A stretch of 64,000 bases of DNA from Bradyrhizobium sp. sGM-13 (GTDB taxonomy: Bacteria; Pseudomonadota; Alphaproteobacteria; Rhizobiales; Xanthobacteraceae), in contig NZ_JAGWDK010000002.1 of NCBI RefSeq assembly GCF_018398875.1, forward strand, positions 400,401 through 464,400. Direction: 5' to 3'. A program made the position numbers and the translations under genes. This document shows positions 46,995 through 56,211 of the stretch, piece after piece. Numbering within the stretch: position 1 is the stretch's first letter; every line of letters begins with the position of its first letter. The notes under the pieces were generated by a model. It was not told the DNA's origin, made no database searches, and was given only the letters and a program-made list of their open reading frames with translations.

Positions 46995-48101
46995 ATGCGC
47001 GCTGGGGCCGGCGATATCGAATTGGCAGGTCTCTGCAAGAGCTATGACGGCGTCACCAACGTGGTCGACGGCGTCAATCTGAAGATTCCTGACGGCGCCT
47101 ATTGCTGCTTTCTTGGACCGTCCGGTTGCGGCAAGACCACGATCCTGCGGATGATTGCCGGGCACGAAGAGCCGACCGCCGGCGAGATCGTGATCGGCGG
47201 CGAGAACGTCGCAGGAATGGCGCCGGTCGAGCGGCGCACCGCGATGATGTTCCAGTCCTACGCGTTGTTTCCGCATCTCACCGTTCGCGACAACATCGCA
47301 TTTGCACTGCGGGTGCGCGGGCAGTCGAAGGCCGAGCGCTATAAGGTCGCCGACCTCATGATGGAGAGGGTGCGGCTGACCGAACTGGCCGACCGTTTGC
47401 CCGGCAATCTGTCGGGCGGCCAGCAACAGCGCGTGGCACTGGCGCGCGCGGCGATCACGGAACCGCGGGTGCTGCTGCTCGACGAACCGCTGTCCGCATT
47501 GGACGAGCAGCTTCGCGTGCAGATGCGGCAGGAGCTGCGGCGAATGCAGCGCGAGCTCGGGATCACCTTCATTCACGTCACGCACACCCAGCTCGAGGCG
47601 ATTGCGCTCGCCGATATCGTCGTGGTGATGGAAAAAGGCAAGATCAAGCAAACCGGGCCGGCGCGCGACGTCTATGCCTATCCGCACGACCGCTATGTTG
47701 CTGAGTTCTTGGGCGGGCAGAATGTGCTTTCGGGCAAGGTCGAAAAGGTCGGCGACAGGTTTGTCGTACTCTCTCAGCCCAGCCGCAGCGGAATCCAGGT
47801 TCGGCTGGGCGCCCAGGTGCGGGTTGCCGTGGGCGACCGCATCGATCTGGCGGTGCGGCGCGACGATATCGAATTGGTGCGCGCCGACGCCGACAACCCC
47901 GACGACGGCGCGACGGCGTTGCCGAGCCGGGTAACCGCAATCGAATATCAGGGCTCGTTCGTCAAGGTGATGCTCGACACGGTGCCTGACGAGGATTTCG
48001 TCGCCTACGTTCCGGAACGAACCTTTTTCCGCGATCCCTTCAATGTGGGCGACGTCCTGCTGGCCAAGTGGTCGGCGGGCCGCGCCCGTGTTCTCGCCTG
48101 A
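46995..48101 (+). CDS. ABC transporter ATP-binding protein, PotA type
   Basis: A 368-residue ATPase; ATG 46995 has GAGG six bases upstream and is preferred to TTG 46983. Walker [10 protein letters not shown] is near 40-48, the signature LSGGQQQ near 138-144, Walker [11 protein letters not shown] near 160-169 and the switch histidine in HVTHTQLEA. Residues about 240-368 form the TOBE/OB-fold regulatory domain of the PotA/MalK group, which can sense substrate or regulators. It ends 25 bases before the small subunit of the second molybdenum hydroxylase, so uptake and oxidation are one operon. Confidence 0.92.
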   Translation: MRAGAGDIELAGLCKSYDGVTNVVDGVNLKIPDGAYCCFLGPSGCGKTTILRMIAGHEEPTAGEIVIGGENVAGMAPVERRTAMMFQSYALFPHLTVRDNIAFALRVRGQSKAERYKVADLMMERVRLTELADRLPGNLSGGQQQRVALARAAITEPRVLLLDEPLSALDEQLRVQMRQELRRMQRELGITFIHVTHTQLEAIALADIVVVMEKGKIKQTGPARDVYAYPHDRYVAEFLGGQNVLSGKVEKVGDRFVVLSQPSRSGIQVRLGAQVRVAVGDRIDLAVRRDDIELVRADADNPDDGATALPSRVTAIEYQGSFVKVMLDTVPDEDFVAYVPERTFFRDPFNVGDVLLAKWSAGRARVLA

Positions 48102-48126
48102 TGTCGCCTATGACGGGAGGTCACCC

Positions 48127-48615
48127 ATGATAGTCAGTTTCACGCTCAACGGCCGCTCGCGGACGGTTGACATCGAGCCATCGACGCTGGTCGCCGATCT
48201 CTTGCGCGAGAACCTTAATCTGACGGGAACCCATGTCGGCTGCGATACCAGCCAGTGCGGCGCCTGCGTCGTGCTCTTCAACGGCGAGGCGGTAAAGAGC
48301 TGCACCTTGCTCGCGCCGATGCTCGACGGGGGCATGTTGACGACGATCGAAGGCCTGTCGGGACCGGGTGGTTCGAACGCTCTGCATCCGATGCAGGAAG
48401 CGTTTCACCAAAATCACGGCCTGCAATGCGGCTTCTGCACGCCGGGCATGGTGATGACGGCGGTGGCGCTGGCGACGAAAAATCCGGCGCCGACGGAAGC
48501 GGAGGTCCGCCACGGCCTCGAGGGCAACATCTGCCGCTGCACCGGCTATCAGAACATCGTGGCGTCCGTCCTGGCCGGCGCTGCTGCAATGCATGCGCCC
48601 GGTATCGGAGAATAG
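48127..48615 (+). CDS. Molybdenum hydroxylase iron-sulfur subunit (complex 2)
   Basis: A 162-residue protein with two [2Fe-2S] clusters: C39, C44, C47 and C59 form the plant-type cluster, C101, C104, C136 and C138 the helical-domain cluster (CGFCTPGM and CRCTGY). GGGAGG lies six bases before ATG 48127. This is the small subunit that links the molybdenum site to FAD. Unlike complex 1, it is a stand-alone subunit without a CoxG domain. The large subunit gene begins two bases after its stop. Confidence 0.94.
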   Translation: MIVSFTLNGRSRTVDIEPSTLVADLLRENLNLTGTHVGCDTSQCGACVVLFNGEAVKSCTLLAPMLDGGMLTTIEGLSGPGGSNALHPMQEAFHQNHGLQCGFCTPGMVMTAVALATKNPAPTEAEVRHGLEGNICRCTGYQNIVASVLAGAAAMHAPGIGE

Positions 48616-48617
48616 CC

Positions 48618-51005
48618 ATGTCGAACGTGATCGGAATTGGCGCAGCACCCCGCCGCAAGGAAGACTTCCGCTTTCTGACAGGCCGGGGCAATTATGTCGC
48701 GGACGTCAAGCGGGCCGACATGACGTTCGGCGTATTCATCCGCTCCCCGCACGGCCATGCGGTGATCCGCGGCATCGACAAGGCGCCAGCGCTGGCGCTG
48801 CCGGGTGTGCAGGCCGTGCTGACCGGCGACGACGTTGCCGCGGACGGGCTCGGGTCGCTGCCCTGCGGTTGGGGCATTCACGGCGCCGACGGCCTGCCGA
48901 TGAAGGAGCCGCCGTTTCCGATGCTGGCGCAGGGCAAGGTACGGTTCGTCGGCGACATGATCGCCTTCGTCGTTGCCGATACGCTGGAGCAAGCGCGCGC
49001 GGCCGCTGAAGCGGTGGTAATTGACTATGCGGTGCTGCCGGCAGTGGTCGGCGTGCTTGAAGCCGTTCGTCCCGGCGCGCCGCAATTGTTCGATGACGTG
49101 CCGAACAACCTGTGTTGCGACTGGGAGCTCGGTGACAAGGCCGCCGTCGCAACCGCGTTCAAGAGGGCGGCGCATGTCGCGCGCCTCAGCCTCGTCAACA
49201 ATCGCCTGATCGGCAACCCGATGGAGCCGCGCGCGGCGATCGCCGAGTATAATGGCGGAACCGGCCACTACACACTGTGGACCACCAGCCAGTTTCCGCA
49301 TGTGGTGCGTTTCCTGATGAGCGCGCTGGTGCTGAAAATCCCCGAGCAGAAAATGCGGGTGGTGGCCCCCGATGTCGGTGGCGGGTTCGGCGTCAAGCAG
49401 TTTCACTATGGCGAGGAGGCCGTCATCACCTGGGCCGCCAGGCAAGTTGGCCGCCCGGTGAAATGGGTGGCGGATCGTTCGGAAGGTTTTGTCTCCGACC
49501 GGCACGGCCGCGATCACGTCACAGAGGCCGAATTAGCGCTCGACCAGAACGGAAAGTTCTTGGCGCTAAAGGTCGTCACCTTTGCCAATATGGGCGGTTA
49601 TCTCTCTACGTTTGGCCCCAACATTCCGACCAATCTCTATGGTCCGTTGTTGAGTGGCGTCTACATGACGCCCGCGATCTACTGCAATGTGAAGGTCGTA
49701 TTCACCAACACCGTGCCGGTCGACGCCTATCGCGGCGCGGGCCGACCGGAAGCGACCTTCGTGGTCGAGCGTCTGGTCGATGTTGCGGCCGCGGAAATGG
49801 GGATCGACCGCGTCGAACTGCGCCGTCGCAACATCATTCCCAAGGAATCCTATCCGTACCAGACACCCGTGCTGGTCGAATATGATTCCGGCGATCCCAT
49901 GGGCTGTCTTGAGGACGCGCTTGCGTCGGCGAATGTCGCTGGATTTGCCGGACGCAAGGCCAAGTCGGAGCGCGACGGCAAATTCCGCGGTCTTGGCTTT
50001 TCCACCTATGTCGAGGCTTGTGGCCTTGCGCCGTCGCGCTTCGCAGGCCGCCTCGGGGCCCGCGGCGGCCTCTACGAGAGCGCCACCGTCCGAGTTCATC
50101 CGACCGGGCAGGTGACGGTTTTGATCGGAACCCATAATCACGGGCAGGGGCACGAGACCACCTTTGCGCAGATCGTGTCGGAAAAACTTGGCGTCGCCTT
50201 CGAGAATGTCGACATCGTTTTTGGTGACACCGACCGCGTTCAGTTCGGCATGGGCACCTACGGCTCGCGGTCGCTGGTGGTTGGCGGAGCGGCGCTGGCA
50301 AAGGCCAGCGACAAGGTGGTCGTGAAGGGCAAGAAGATTGCCGCGCATCTGCTTGAGGCGGGCGAGCAGGATATCCAGTTCAAGGCCGGAGTGTTCTCGG
50401 TCGCGGGCACCGACCGCATAAAGACCTTTCAGGAAATCGCCGGTGCCGCTTACGTGCCGCATGATTATCCGCTGGAGGTGCTGGAGCCTGGGCTGGAAGA
50501 GCAGGCCTATTACGATCCGGTCAATTTCACCTATCCCGGTGGCTGTCACATCGCCGAGGTCGAGGTCGATCCCGAGACGGGCACCGTGACGCTCGAGAAA
50601 TATACCGCGGTCGACGACGTCGGCACCGTGATCAACCCGATGATTGTCGAAGGCCAACTGCATGGCGGCATCGTCCAGGGCATCGGCCAGGCGCTGTATG
50701 AGAATGCTGTCTACGACGATATCTCCGGGCAGCTCCTTTCAGGGTCATTCATGGATTACACCATGCCACGTGCCGATCATCTGCCTAACATGACCATCAA
50801 GACCCACTCTACGCTGTGCACCCACACGCCGATGGGCGTGAAGGGGTGCGGCGAGGTCGGCACGATCGGTTCGCCCGCGGCCGTCATCAACGCCGTTGTC
50901 GATGCGCTGTCGCATCTTGGCGTTCAGCACGTCGATATGCCGGCGACGCCGAACCGGATCTGGCGCGTCATCCAGAATGCGGCCATGCCGCGGGCGGCGG
51001 AATAG
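48618..51005 (+). CDS. Molybdenum hydroxylase large subunit, xanthine dehydrogenase family (complex 2)
   Basis: A 795-residue catalytic subunit from ATG 48618. The N-terminal aldehyde-oxidase-like domain starts RKEDFRFLTGRGNYVADV. Cofactor-site motifs are GGGFGVKQ near 254-261 and AYRGAGRPE near 370-378, and the catalytic glutamate lies in GVKGCGEVGTIG near 747. AYRGAGR marks the aldehyde/heterocycle hydroxylases (form II Cox-like), not CO dehydrogenase. It is similar in size to the subunit of complex 1 but clearly diverged, so the two complexes probably act on different intermediates. Position downstream of a polyamine-type importer suggests an imported N-heterocycle. Confidence 0.92.
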   Translation: MSNVIGIGAAPRRKEDFRFLTGRGNYVADVKRADMTFGVFIRSPHGHAVIRGIDKAPALALPGVQAVLTGDDVAADGLGSLPCGWGIHGADGLPMKEPPFPMLAQGKVRFVGDMIAFVVADTLEQARAAAEAVVIDYAVLPAVVGVLEAVRPGAPQLFDDVPNNLCCDWELGDKAAVATAFKRAAHVARLSLVNNRLIGNPMEPRAAIAEYNGGTGHYTLWTTSQFPHVVRFLMSALVLKIPEQKMRVVAPDVGGGFGVKQFHYGEEAVITWAARQVGRPVKWVADRSEGFVSDRHGRDHVTEAELALDQNGKFLALKVVTFANMGGYLSTFGPNIPTNLYGPLLSGVYMTPAIYCNVKVVFTNTVPVDAYRGAGRPEATFVVERLVDVAAAEMGIDRVELRRRNIIPKESYPYQTPVLVEYDSGDPMGCLEDALASANVAGFAGRKAKSERDGKFRGLGFSTYVEACGLAPSRFAGRLGARGGLYESATVRVHPTGQVTVLIGTHNHGQGHETTFAQIVSEKLGVAFENVDIVFGDTDRVQFGMGTYGSRSLVVGGAALAKASDKVVVKGKKIAAHLLEAGEQDIQFKAGVFSVAGTDRIKTFQEIAGAAYVPHDYPLEVLEPGLEEQAYYDPVNFTYPGGCHIAEVEVDPETGTVTLEKYTAVDDVGTVINPMIVEGQLHGGIVQGIGQALYENAVYDDISGQLLSGSFMDYTMPRADHLPNMTIKTHSTLCTHTPMGVKGCGEVGTIGSPAAVINAVVDALSHLGVQHVDMPATPNRIWRVIQNAAMPRAAE

Positions 51006-51017
51006 GAGGAAGCAACA

Positions 51018-51821
51018 ATGAGGTCCTTTGCATTTCACAGGCCAAATACACTCTATGAAATGTCGGCTCTGCTCGGCGGTGTCATCGATAGCGTGCCGCT
51101 TGCTGGCGGAATGACGCTGCTGCCGACCATCAAGCAGAGGCTCGCCGCGCCGGCCGCGCTTGTCGATCTGTCGAAGATTCCGCAAATGTTCGGCATCGCC
51201 GTGACAGACGGTGTCCTGACAATCGGCGCCATGACGCGGCATGTCGACGTTGCCGAGTCCGCTGAAATCCGCAGCAAGGTACCACTATTGGCCAGTCTCG
51301 CCGCCGGCATCGGAGACCCCGCGGTTCGCAACCGCGGTACGATCGGTGGTTCAGTCGCCAACAACGATCCCTCGGCCGACTATCCTGCCGCCGTGCTCGC
51401 GCTCGACGCAACCATTGTGACCGATCGTCGAGAGATCGCTGCAGATGCGTTCTTCAAAGGACTGTTTGCGACCGCCCTTGAACCAGAAGAAATCATCACC
51501 GCGGTTCGCTTTCCCGTTCCCTCTGCCGGCGGCTACGCAAAATTCAAATCGCCCGCGTCGCGCTATGCGCTGGTCGGGGTCTGCGTGGCGCAGAAGGCAG
51601 GCAAGATCCGGGTCGCGGTGACCGGAGCGGGCCCCGGCGTATTTCGCATCGGCGCGATGGAAGCCGCACTCGAAAGTTCGTTCACGCCAGATGCAATCGC
51701 CGTCATCAAGGTGAGTTCGGAAAACCTCAGCTCCGATATTCATGCGGACGCGGAATACCGCGCGCATCTTGTGACAGTGATGGCAAAGAAGGCCGTGATG
51801 GCCGCTCTTCAGACCTTGTGA
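51018..51821 (+). CDS. Molybdenum hydroxylase FAD-binding subunit (complex 2)
   Basis: A 267-residue medium subunit preceded by a strong GGAGG. FAD motifs are PLAGGMTLLPTIKQRL near residues 29-44, where the usual AGGQSL is AGGMTL, and TIGGSVANNDPSADYPAAV near 109-127. It completes the small-large-medium order of complex 2, the order common in nicotinate- and carbon-monoxide-dehydrogenase-like operons. The amidase gene begins seven bases later, so the hydroxylated product may go straight to amide cleavage. Confidence 0.92.
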   Translation: MRSFAFHRPNTLYEMSALLGGVIDSVPLAGGMTLLPTIKQRLAAPAALVDLSKIPQMFGIAVTDGVLTIGAMTRHVDVAESAEIRSKVPLLASLAAGIGDPAVRNRGTIGGSVANNDPSADYPAAVLALDATIVTDRREIAADAFFKGLFATALEPEEIITAVRFPVPSAGGYAKFKSPASRYALVGVCVAQKAGKIRVAVTGAGPGVFRIGAMEAALESSFTPDAIAVIKVSSENLSSDIHADAEYRAHLVTVMAKKAVMAALQTL

Positions 51822-51828
51822 GGCTGCC

Positions 51829-53286
51829 GTGAAGACAGGAAGCGCCCGCGCCGACGGCGCCACGGAAGGCAATGCGTTGGCGAGGCTGTCGGCCGTTGAA
51901 TTGCTGGAGGGCTATCGCGCCAGGCGGTTCACGCCGCGAGACGTCATCGAGGACGTGATATCAGCGCTGGAGCTGACCAATGCGTCCTGCAACGTGGTCG
52001 TGACCCCGGCATACGAACAGGCGCGTGCCGCCGCTGACCGCGCCACGGCGGCCTGGTCCTCCGGACAACCGCAGGGGAAATTGACTGGGGTGCCGGTAAG
52101 CATCAAGGATCTCGTCTATGTCGCCGGTGTTCGCGCGCTTGGCGGCGCGCCTGCCAACAAGGATCTAGTGCCGACCGTCGACGGCGCCGTCGTCGCAGCG
52201 CTCAAGGCGGCAGGTGCGATCGTCACCTGCAAGACCACGACCTGCGAATCCGGCTATAAACTCACGGCCGACAGTCCGGTGTCCGGCGTCACCCGCAATC
52301 CCTGGAACACGAAGCGGACCAGCGGCGGATCCAGCGGCGGCGCCGCGGCCTCGGTCGCCGCCGGATGCGGTCCGCTTGCGATCGGCACCGACGGGGTCGG
52401 CTCGGTACGTGTGCCTTCCTCGTTTTGCGGCGTGGTCGGCATCAAGCCGACCTTCGGGTTGGTCCCGAGAGCGCCCGGCTTCTCGCCACCGTCGTGGGCG
52501 TCTTTGGCGCACACCGGGCCGATCGCGCGCACGGTTGCCGACGCAGCCCTGCTTCTGGAAGTGATCGCGAGCCACGATCTGCGCGATCCTGCGAGTTTGC
52601 CGGTGCCGGCGCGCAGCTTTGATGCGACCCCGGTCAGGCTCGACGGAATCAGGATCGCTAGCAGCGCCGACTTCGGCTATGCGGCGGTGGTACCCGACGT
52701 GCGCACCGCCTTTCATTCGGCGGTCGACACACTCGCTTCGTTGGGCGCCAACATCGTTCCTGATTGCGTTCACTTCGAGCCTGACATGCTGGAACGGATT
52801 CTGAAGCCGATCGCTTACACGGAGCAGGCTGCAGCAGTCGCGGCCCGCGATGCCGGCGCGCTGGCAGGATCAGATAGCGACTACCGCGATGTCGTGGCGA
52901 AGGGAGCAACCTACAGCGGCGTCCAATATGTCGAGGCCGGCTATCGCCGCAACAGCCTGCGTGCGTCGTTCCTGGAGATGTTCGACAAGCTCGATGCGAT
53001 CGTCACGCCTACGGTTGCGGTGACGGCATTTCCGGCCGGTGCACTTGGAGTCGATGAAATCGACGGCGTTGCCGTCGACCGTCACCTAGGTTGGTCGCCG
53101 TTCTCTTGGCCGATAAATCTGACCGGGCTGCCGGCCGCCACGATTCCTTGCGGCTTCGACAGCGACGGGCTTCCGATTGGGCTTCAGATTATCGCGCCGT
53201 GGCTCGACGAGGGGCTGATCGTGCGCATCGCGGCCGCTTTCGAGCGGGCGCGACCCTGGACTCAGTTTCGTCCCCAAATGTGTTGA
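51829..53286 (+). CDS. Amidase, amidase-signature family
   Basis: A 485-residue serine amidase starting at GTG 51829. The Ser-cisSer-Lys triad is visible: K93 (PVSIKDL), the cis-serine in TSGGSSGGAAASVAAG (S168/S169) and nucleophile S192 (GSVRVPSSFCG). The family includes GatA, indole-acetamide hydrolase, allophanate hydrolase and many xenobiotic amidases. Here it is the last gene of the importer-hydroxylase operon and would release ammonia from an open-chain amide. Its final 67 codons are overlapped on the opposite strand by the LysR gene. The C-terminal WSPFSWPINLTGLPAATIPCG is a normal family ending, so it is probably intact. Confidence 0.9.
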   Translation: MKTGSARADGATEGNALARLSAVELLEGYRARRFTPRDVIEDVISALELTNASCNVVVTPAYEQARAAADRATAAWSSGQPQGKLTGVPVSIKDLVYVAGVRALGGAPANKDLVPTVDGAVVAALKAAGAIVTCKTTTCESGYKLTADSPVSGVTRNPWNTKRTSGGSSGGAAASVAAGCGPLAIGTDGVGSVRVPSSFCGVVGIKPTFGLVPRAPGFSPPSWASLAHTGPIARTVADAALLLEVIASHDLRDPASLPVPARSFDATPVRLDGIRIASSADFGYAAVVPDVRTAFHSAVDTLASLGANIVPDCVHFEPDMLERILKPIAYTEQAAAVAARDAGALAGSDSDYRDVVAKGATYSGVQYVEAGYRRNSLRASFLEMFDKLDAIVTPTVAVTAFPAGALGVDEIDGVAVDRHLGWSPFSWPINLTGLPAATIPCGFDSDGLPIGLQIIAPWLDEGLIVRIAAAFERARPWTQFRPQMC

Positions 53287-54204
53287 CCGGCTTTCGCTGC
53301 TGTCGTCTGCGGATAGCGGGAGCTCTTTGCCCAGCAGCAGCTCGTCATCGAGATTGAGGTAATGTGCGAGGTAGTCGTGCAGGGCGTTCGCAGCCTTGGA
53401 CGTCGCCTTCGGCGATTTATAGAGCAGAAGATCGACCTTCGGCAGCGGCGGCAGGCCTTCATCAGCGCCTATTTCGCGCATGTTGCGAACCAGCGCCGAG
53501 CGGCCCAGCACGGTCACCGCCATGCCGGCAAAAGCCGCGGCCTGCAAGCCGCCGACGCTGTGGCTGACGCAGGCGATGCGCCATCTGAGCTTCGAGGCTT
53601 CCAGCCGTTCGATCGCATGGTCACGAAAAATGTTGCCCGGCGGAAGCAGCGCAAGCGGGATCGGCTTTTCATTATGCGCCGTGGATTGCTCGCCGGTCAT
53701 CCAGATCAACTGCTCCTGACGTACCACCTGTCCGCCGGTAAAATCGTTCATGCGGGTGACCAGGGCGATATCGACTTCGCCGCGCTTCACACATCCGACC
53801 AGCGGGGTCGAAAGCGAGCAGTTCAGTTCGAGCTGCACACGCGGAAAGGCCTTGCGAAAGATCTTGAGGATCGACGGTAGCATGAAGGCCGCATAGAGAT
53901 CGGGCGTGCCAAGCACAACGTGACCCTCGATGTCAGGCGAGGTGAGCTGCGACAGCAGTTCGTCGTGAAATCCGAGGATGGAGCGCGCGTAACTCAGAAC
54001 CATCTCACCCTCGGCCGTCAGGAACAGCCGCCGGCCTTCATGAATGAAGATGGCCTTTCCGGTAAGTTCCTCAAGCCGTTGCAATTGAAGCGTAATTGCG
54101 GGTTGTGTACGGCCCAGCCGCCGTGCGGTCTCCGTGATGCTCCCGGTCTCGACGACCGACATCAGCGAACGCAGCATCCGTATGTCCAGATTGATCAGGT
54201 TCAT
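53086..54204 (-). CDS. LysR-family regulator with an antisense C-terminal extension
   Basis: From ATG 54204 (MNLINLDIRMLRSLMSVVE) this is a 372-residue LysR protein, about 70 longer than usual. The winged HTH is at about residues 9-67 and the effector domain about 95-300 (ending LAHYLNLDDELLLGKELPLS). Residues after about 305 (SRSTHLGTKLSPGS onward) are low-complexity, Arg/Pro-rich and lie antisense to the amidase 3' end, so they look like read-through after loss of the original stop. It is convergent with the amidase operon and its divergent side faces a broken ABC gene, so its original target may have been that lost transporter. Confidence 0.85.
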   Translation of the reverse strand: MNLINLDIRMLRSLMSVVETGSITETARRLGRTQPAITLQLQRLEELTGKAIFIHEGRRLFLTAEGEMVLSYARSILGFHDELLSQLTSPDIEGHVVLGTPDLYAAFMLPSILKIFRKAFPRVQLELNCSLSTPLVGCVKRGEVDIALVTRMNDFTGGQVVRQEQLIWMTGEQSTAHNEKPIPLALLPPGNIFRDHAIERLEASKLRWRIACVSHSVGGLQAAAFAGMAVTVLGRSALVRNMREIGADEGLPPLPKVDLLLYKSPKATSKAANALHDYLAHYLNLDDELLLGKELPLSADDSSESRSTHLGTKLSPGSRPLESGRDAHDQPLVEPRRDNLKPNRKPVAVEAARNRGGRQPGQIYRPRERRPT

Positions 54205-54365
54205 TATCCCGCTCGCTCTCCAGCCAAGGCAGTTCCATGCAATTCTTGTGCTTGGGTGCGAAATGTGAATGACGCGCCGTGCCAATAAAATAGGCGCGCT
54301 GCACTTGGCAATCGGCGCTCCGTGCGCCGCGCTTTCGATCGCTGAACGGTTCTCTTTAGGAACTA

Positions 54366-54757
54366 CTATTCAAAGTACGTCAGCCAAGGACTGCCCGTGC
54401 AGGTCAATATTGAGCCCCTGCAAACCCTGGTCACTGATTTCGCCCCCATGGCTTTCAGGCTTTCCTCACGAATCAACGACATCAGGCCGCGTCTCAGCGC
54501 AAGAAACTCCGACGACATCATCGTCGATTGCTGGCGAGGCCGCTCAAGTGGAATGGGAATTTCCGCCTTGATTGAGCCGGGCCGGGCCGTCATGCAGTAG
54601 ACGCGGTCGGACAGGAAAATCGCCTCGTCGATGTCATGTGTCACAAACAGGACCGAGATTTTCAGCCGTTGCCACATGCTGGTAAGGATTTGCTGCATGA
54701 TGACCCGTGTCTGCGCATCCAGGGCGCCGAAGGGCTCATCGAGCAGAAGGCGCGGAG
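54366..54757 (-). pseudogene. Truncated ATP-binding protein of a nitrate/sulfonate/taurine-type ABC transporter
   Basis: The minus strand encodes the last third of an SsuB/TauB-like ATPase: Walker B RLLLDEPFGALDAQTR just before the first ATG, then LFVTHDIDEAIFLSDRVYCM with the switch histidine, and a normal C-terminal region (LRRGLMSLIREES). Homology stops abruptly near 54757, before the signature motif and Walker A, and no permease or binding-protein genes follow. It is therefore a remnant of an importer removed by rearrangement; the breakpoint marks the left edge of the accessory DNA. Confidence 0.8.
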
Positions 54758-55228
54758 GGAAAGTTCGACAAGTTCTTCAGCGAAGCTCCGGGTCCAGGAG
54801 GTTGATCCAATGCTTCACAACAGGGCGGCGTTTGGCGGACTATCAAAGCGCTGCTGAGCCGGCCACGCTGCCCTCCAAGAAGAAAGCAGGACTTCCGAAA
54901 TAGTGGGTTACGCGCTGTAGCGGAGAAGTCCGATCGGATAGGGGTGTCGAAATCCGACTCACTCCTCATCGACACCGCTCTTTCGATTGCCGTTCCTCCA
55001 TAATGACGTCAATGCGCAGCGATCCCGCGCAAATGCATCGGGCGTTCTGGGTCGATCGGGGGAGAATGGCGATGCCCTCTGCCAGCGACGTGAGGAGTTG
55101 GGCCTGGAGACTCCTTGTGGGGGGTACTGCCGCGGTCACGGACGGCCAGACGATCACGCGCGCGCCTGCCGACTATACTATTTTCGCGAAAATAGTATAG
55201 GGGGCGAGGAAGGTGATGGGGTAACCAA
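54758..55228. other. Rearranged region without a recognised gene
   Basis: About 470 bases between the truncated ATPase and the first dusA fragment. Several short open frames exist on both strands, none with family resemblance. The only strong signal is the 28-bp palindrome at 55173-55200. The stretch is probably scar DNA from past insertions. Confidence 0.5.
55173..55200. repeat. Perfect 28-bp palindrome
   Basis: CTATACTATTTTCG followed directly by its exact reverse complement, with no spacer. It is strongly AT-rich inside GC-rich DNA. It lies 29 bases before the first dusA fragment. It could be a regulator's operator, a cruciform or a recombination-related site; nothing in the sequence decides. 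Confidence 0.9.
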
Positions 55229-55306
55229 TTGAAATCGCGAGATTATCTCTTCTCTGTGGCGCCCATGATGGATTGGACCGAGAAGTTCAAGTTTTTCAAT
55301 CGATAA
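55229..55306 (+). pseudogene. dusA: dusA 5' fragment 1 (attachment-site remnant)
   Basis: A 25-codon open frame contains LFSVAPMMDWTEK, the N-terminus of tRNA-dihydrouridine synthase A, then stops at TAA 55304-55306. The rest of dusA is absent. The 5' end of dusA is an established integration site for prophages and genomic islands, so this is best read as an attachment-site half. It shares 21 identical bases (55260-55280) with the second fragment at 60584. Confidence 0.8.
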
Positions 55307-55315
55307 GAGTGCGGC

Positions 55316-55344
55316 GTGTGCACGACGTGTGCACCGAGAGATCA
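55316..55344 (+). repeat. Dispersed repeat, copy 2 (GTGCAC-N5-GTGCAC)
   Basis: GTGCACGACGTGTGCACC followed by GAGAGATCA, matching the copies at 2899-2927 and 60970-60995. It starts ten bases after the stop of the first dusA fragment, and AGTTTTTCAA inside that fragment is also found upstream of copy 1. Confidence 0.6.
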
Positions 55345-55440
55345 AGAAAGATCCAGCGACAGCCAAAGTCACCCGGCTCTCAGAAGTGGGGCGTAGTATG
55401 TGAGATCCAGTTAGTCGGACATGCCGTTCGGCGCGCATCG

Positions 55441-55920
55441 ATGGATGCTACAGTGCTGCGGATTGGAATCGTCTCGGACACCCACGGGCTCCTGCGGCCC
55501 GAGGCTGAGCAAGGGCTTGCCGGGGTGGCGCATATTATCCACGCTGGCGATATTGGTCGTGCGGATGTTCTTGTCAGACTCCGTCGGATTGCGCCTGTCA
55601 CTGCGATTAGAGGGAACATCGATACCGCCGACTGGGCGAAACCTTATCCTGACACTCAGGTGGTACAGCTCGGAGAGCGATCGTTCTATGTCTTGCACGA
55701 CCTTCAGGAACTGCAGATTGATCCAGCAGTTTGCGGAATTGACGTGGTCGTTTCCGGCCACTCGCATCGACCGCGGATCCAAACGATCGACGATGTGCTG
55801 TATCTGAATCCTGGAAGTGCAGGGCCACGTCGTTTCAAGCTGCCCGTCACACTGGCTACTTTGGAGATAACCTCAAGCGGACTTCGACCGGTCATTCATG
55901 ACCTCAGTCGCACCAAGTGA
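55441..55920 (+). CDS. Metallophosphoesterase, YfcE/MJ0936-type phosphodiesterase
   Basis: A 159-residue calcineurin-like phosphodiesterase. The five metal-ligand blocks are visible: SDTHG near residue 12, HAGDIG near 35, GNID near 59, H in VLHD near 85, and GHSHRP near 105, followed by NPGSAGPRR. Such enzymes cleave small phosphodiesters or cyclic nucleotides in the cytoplasm. Start ATG 55441 fits the family; the frame opens further upstream through the repeat region without homology. It is the left-hand gene of the putative dusA island and looks intact, unlike its neighbour. Confidence 0.85.
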   Translation: MDATVLRIGIVSDTHGLLRPEAEQGLAGVAHIIHAGDIGRADVLVRLRRIAPVTAIRGNIDTADWAKPYPDTQVVQLGERSFYVLHDLQELQIDPAVCGIDVVVSGHSHRPRIQTIDDVLYLNPGSAGPRRFKLPVTLATLEITSSGLRPVIHDLSRTK

Positions 55921-56211
55921 AGTGTCCGATGAAATGCGCGCTCGTCCGCTGCATCAGGTAGCCCAACTGCTGCAGCCTTGCACCACTGGCGTTTCCTCGG
56001 TATTTGGAGTCGCCCGGTGCAGTCGCCCAGGCCAGTTCGACTAGCGTCACGATCCGCCAACCGGCACCGTCAAGCTGGAAAACGATGAAGCCCTGCTCCT
56101 CGATGTAGGTCAAAAGACGCCGTGCGCGTCGCAGCGAATGCGAGCCATAGGCGCGCGCAATCGCTGCATCGCCCGGCAGGGGCCAGCTTTTTCCTTCGGC
56201 GCTTTGTATTG
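55921..56211 (-). pseudogene. Degenerate short frame on the minus strand
   Basis: A minus-strand frame of roughly 100 codons (ending at 55904, with TAG at its upstream limit near 56220) reads as ordinary protein, e.g. RARRLLTYIEEQGFIVFQ and GWRIVTLVELAW, but has no in-frame ATG or GTG at its beginning. It may be the C-terminal remnant of a small gene. I do not recognise the family. Its last codons overlap the phosphodiesterase gene. Confidence 0.35.

Noticed and set aside
48127..51821. Annotation of complex 2 as CO dehydrogenase
   Set aside because: The loop is AYRGAGR, typical of form II Cox-like or heterocycle hydroxylases.
55003..55200. 65-codon frame overlapping the 28-bp palindrome
   Set aside because: No family resemblance, and its end is formed by the palindrome itself; probably chance.
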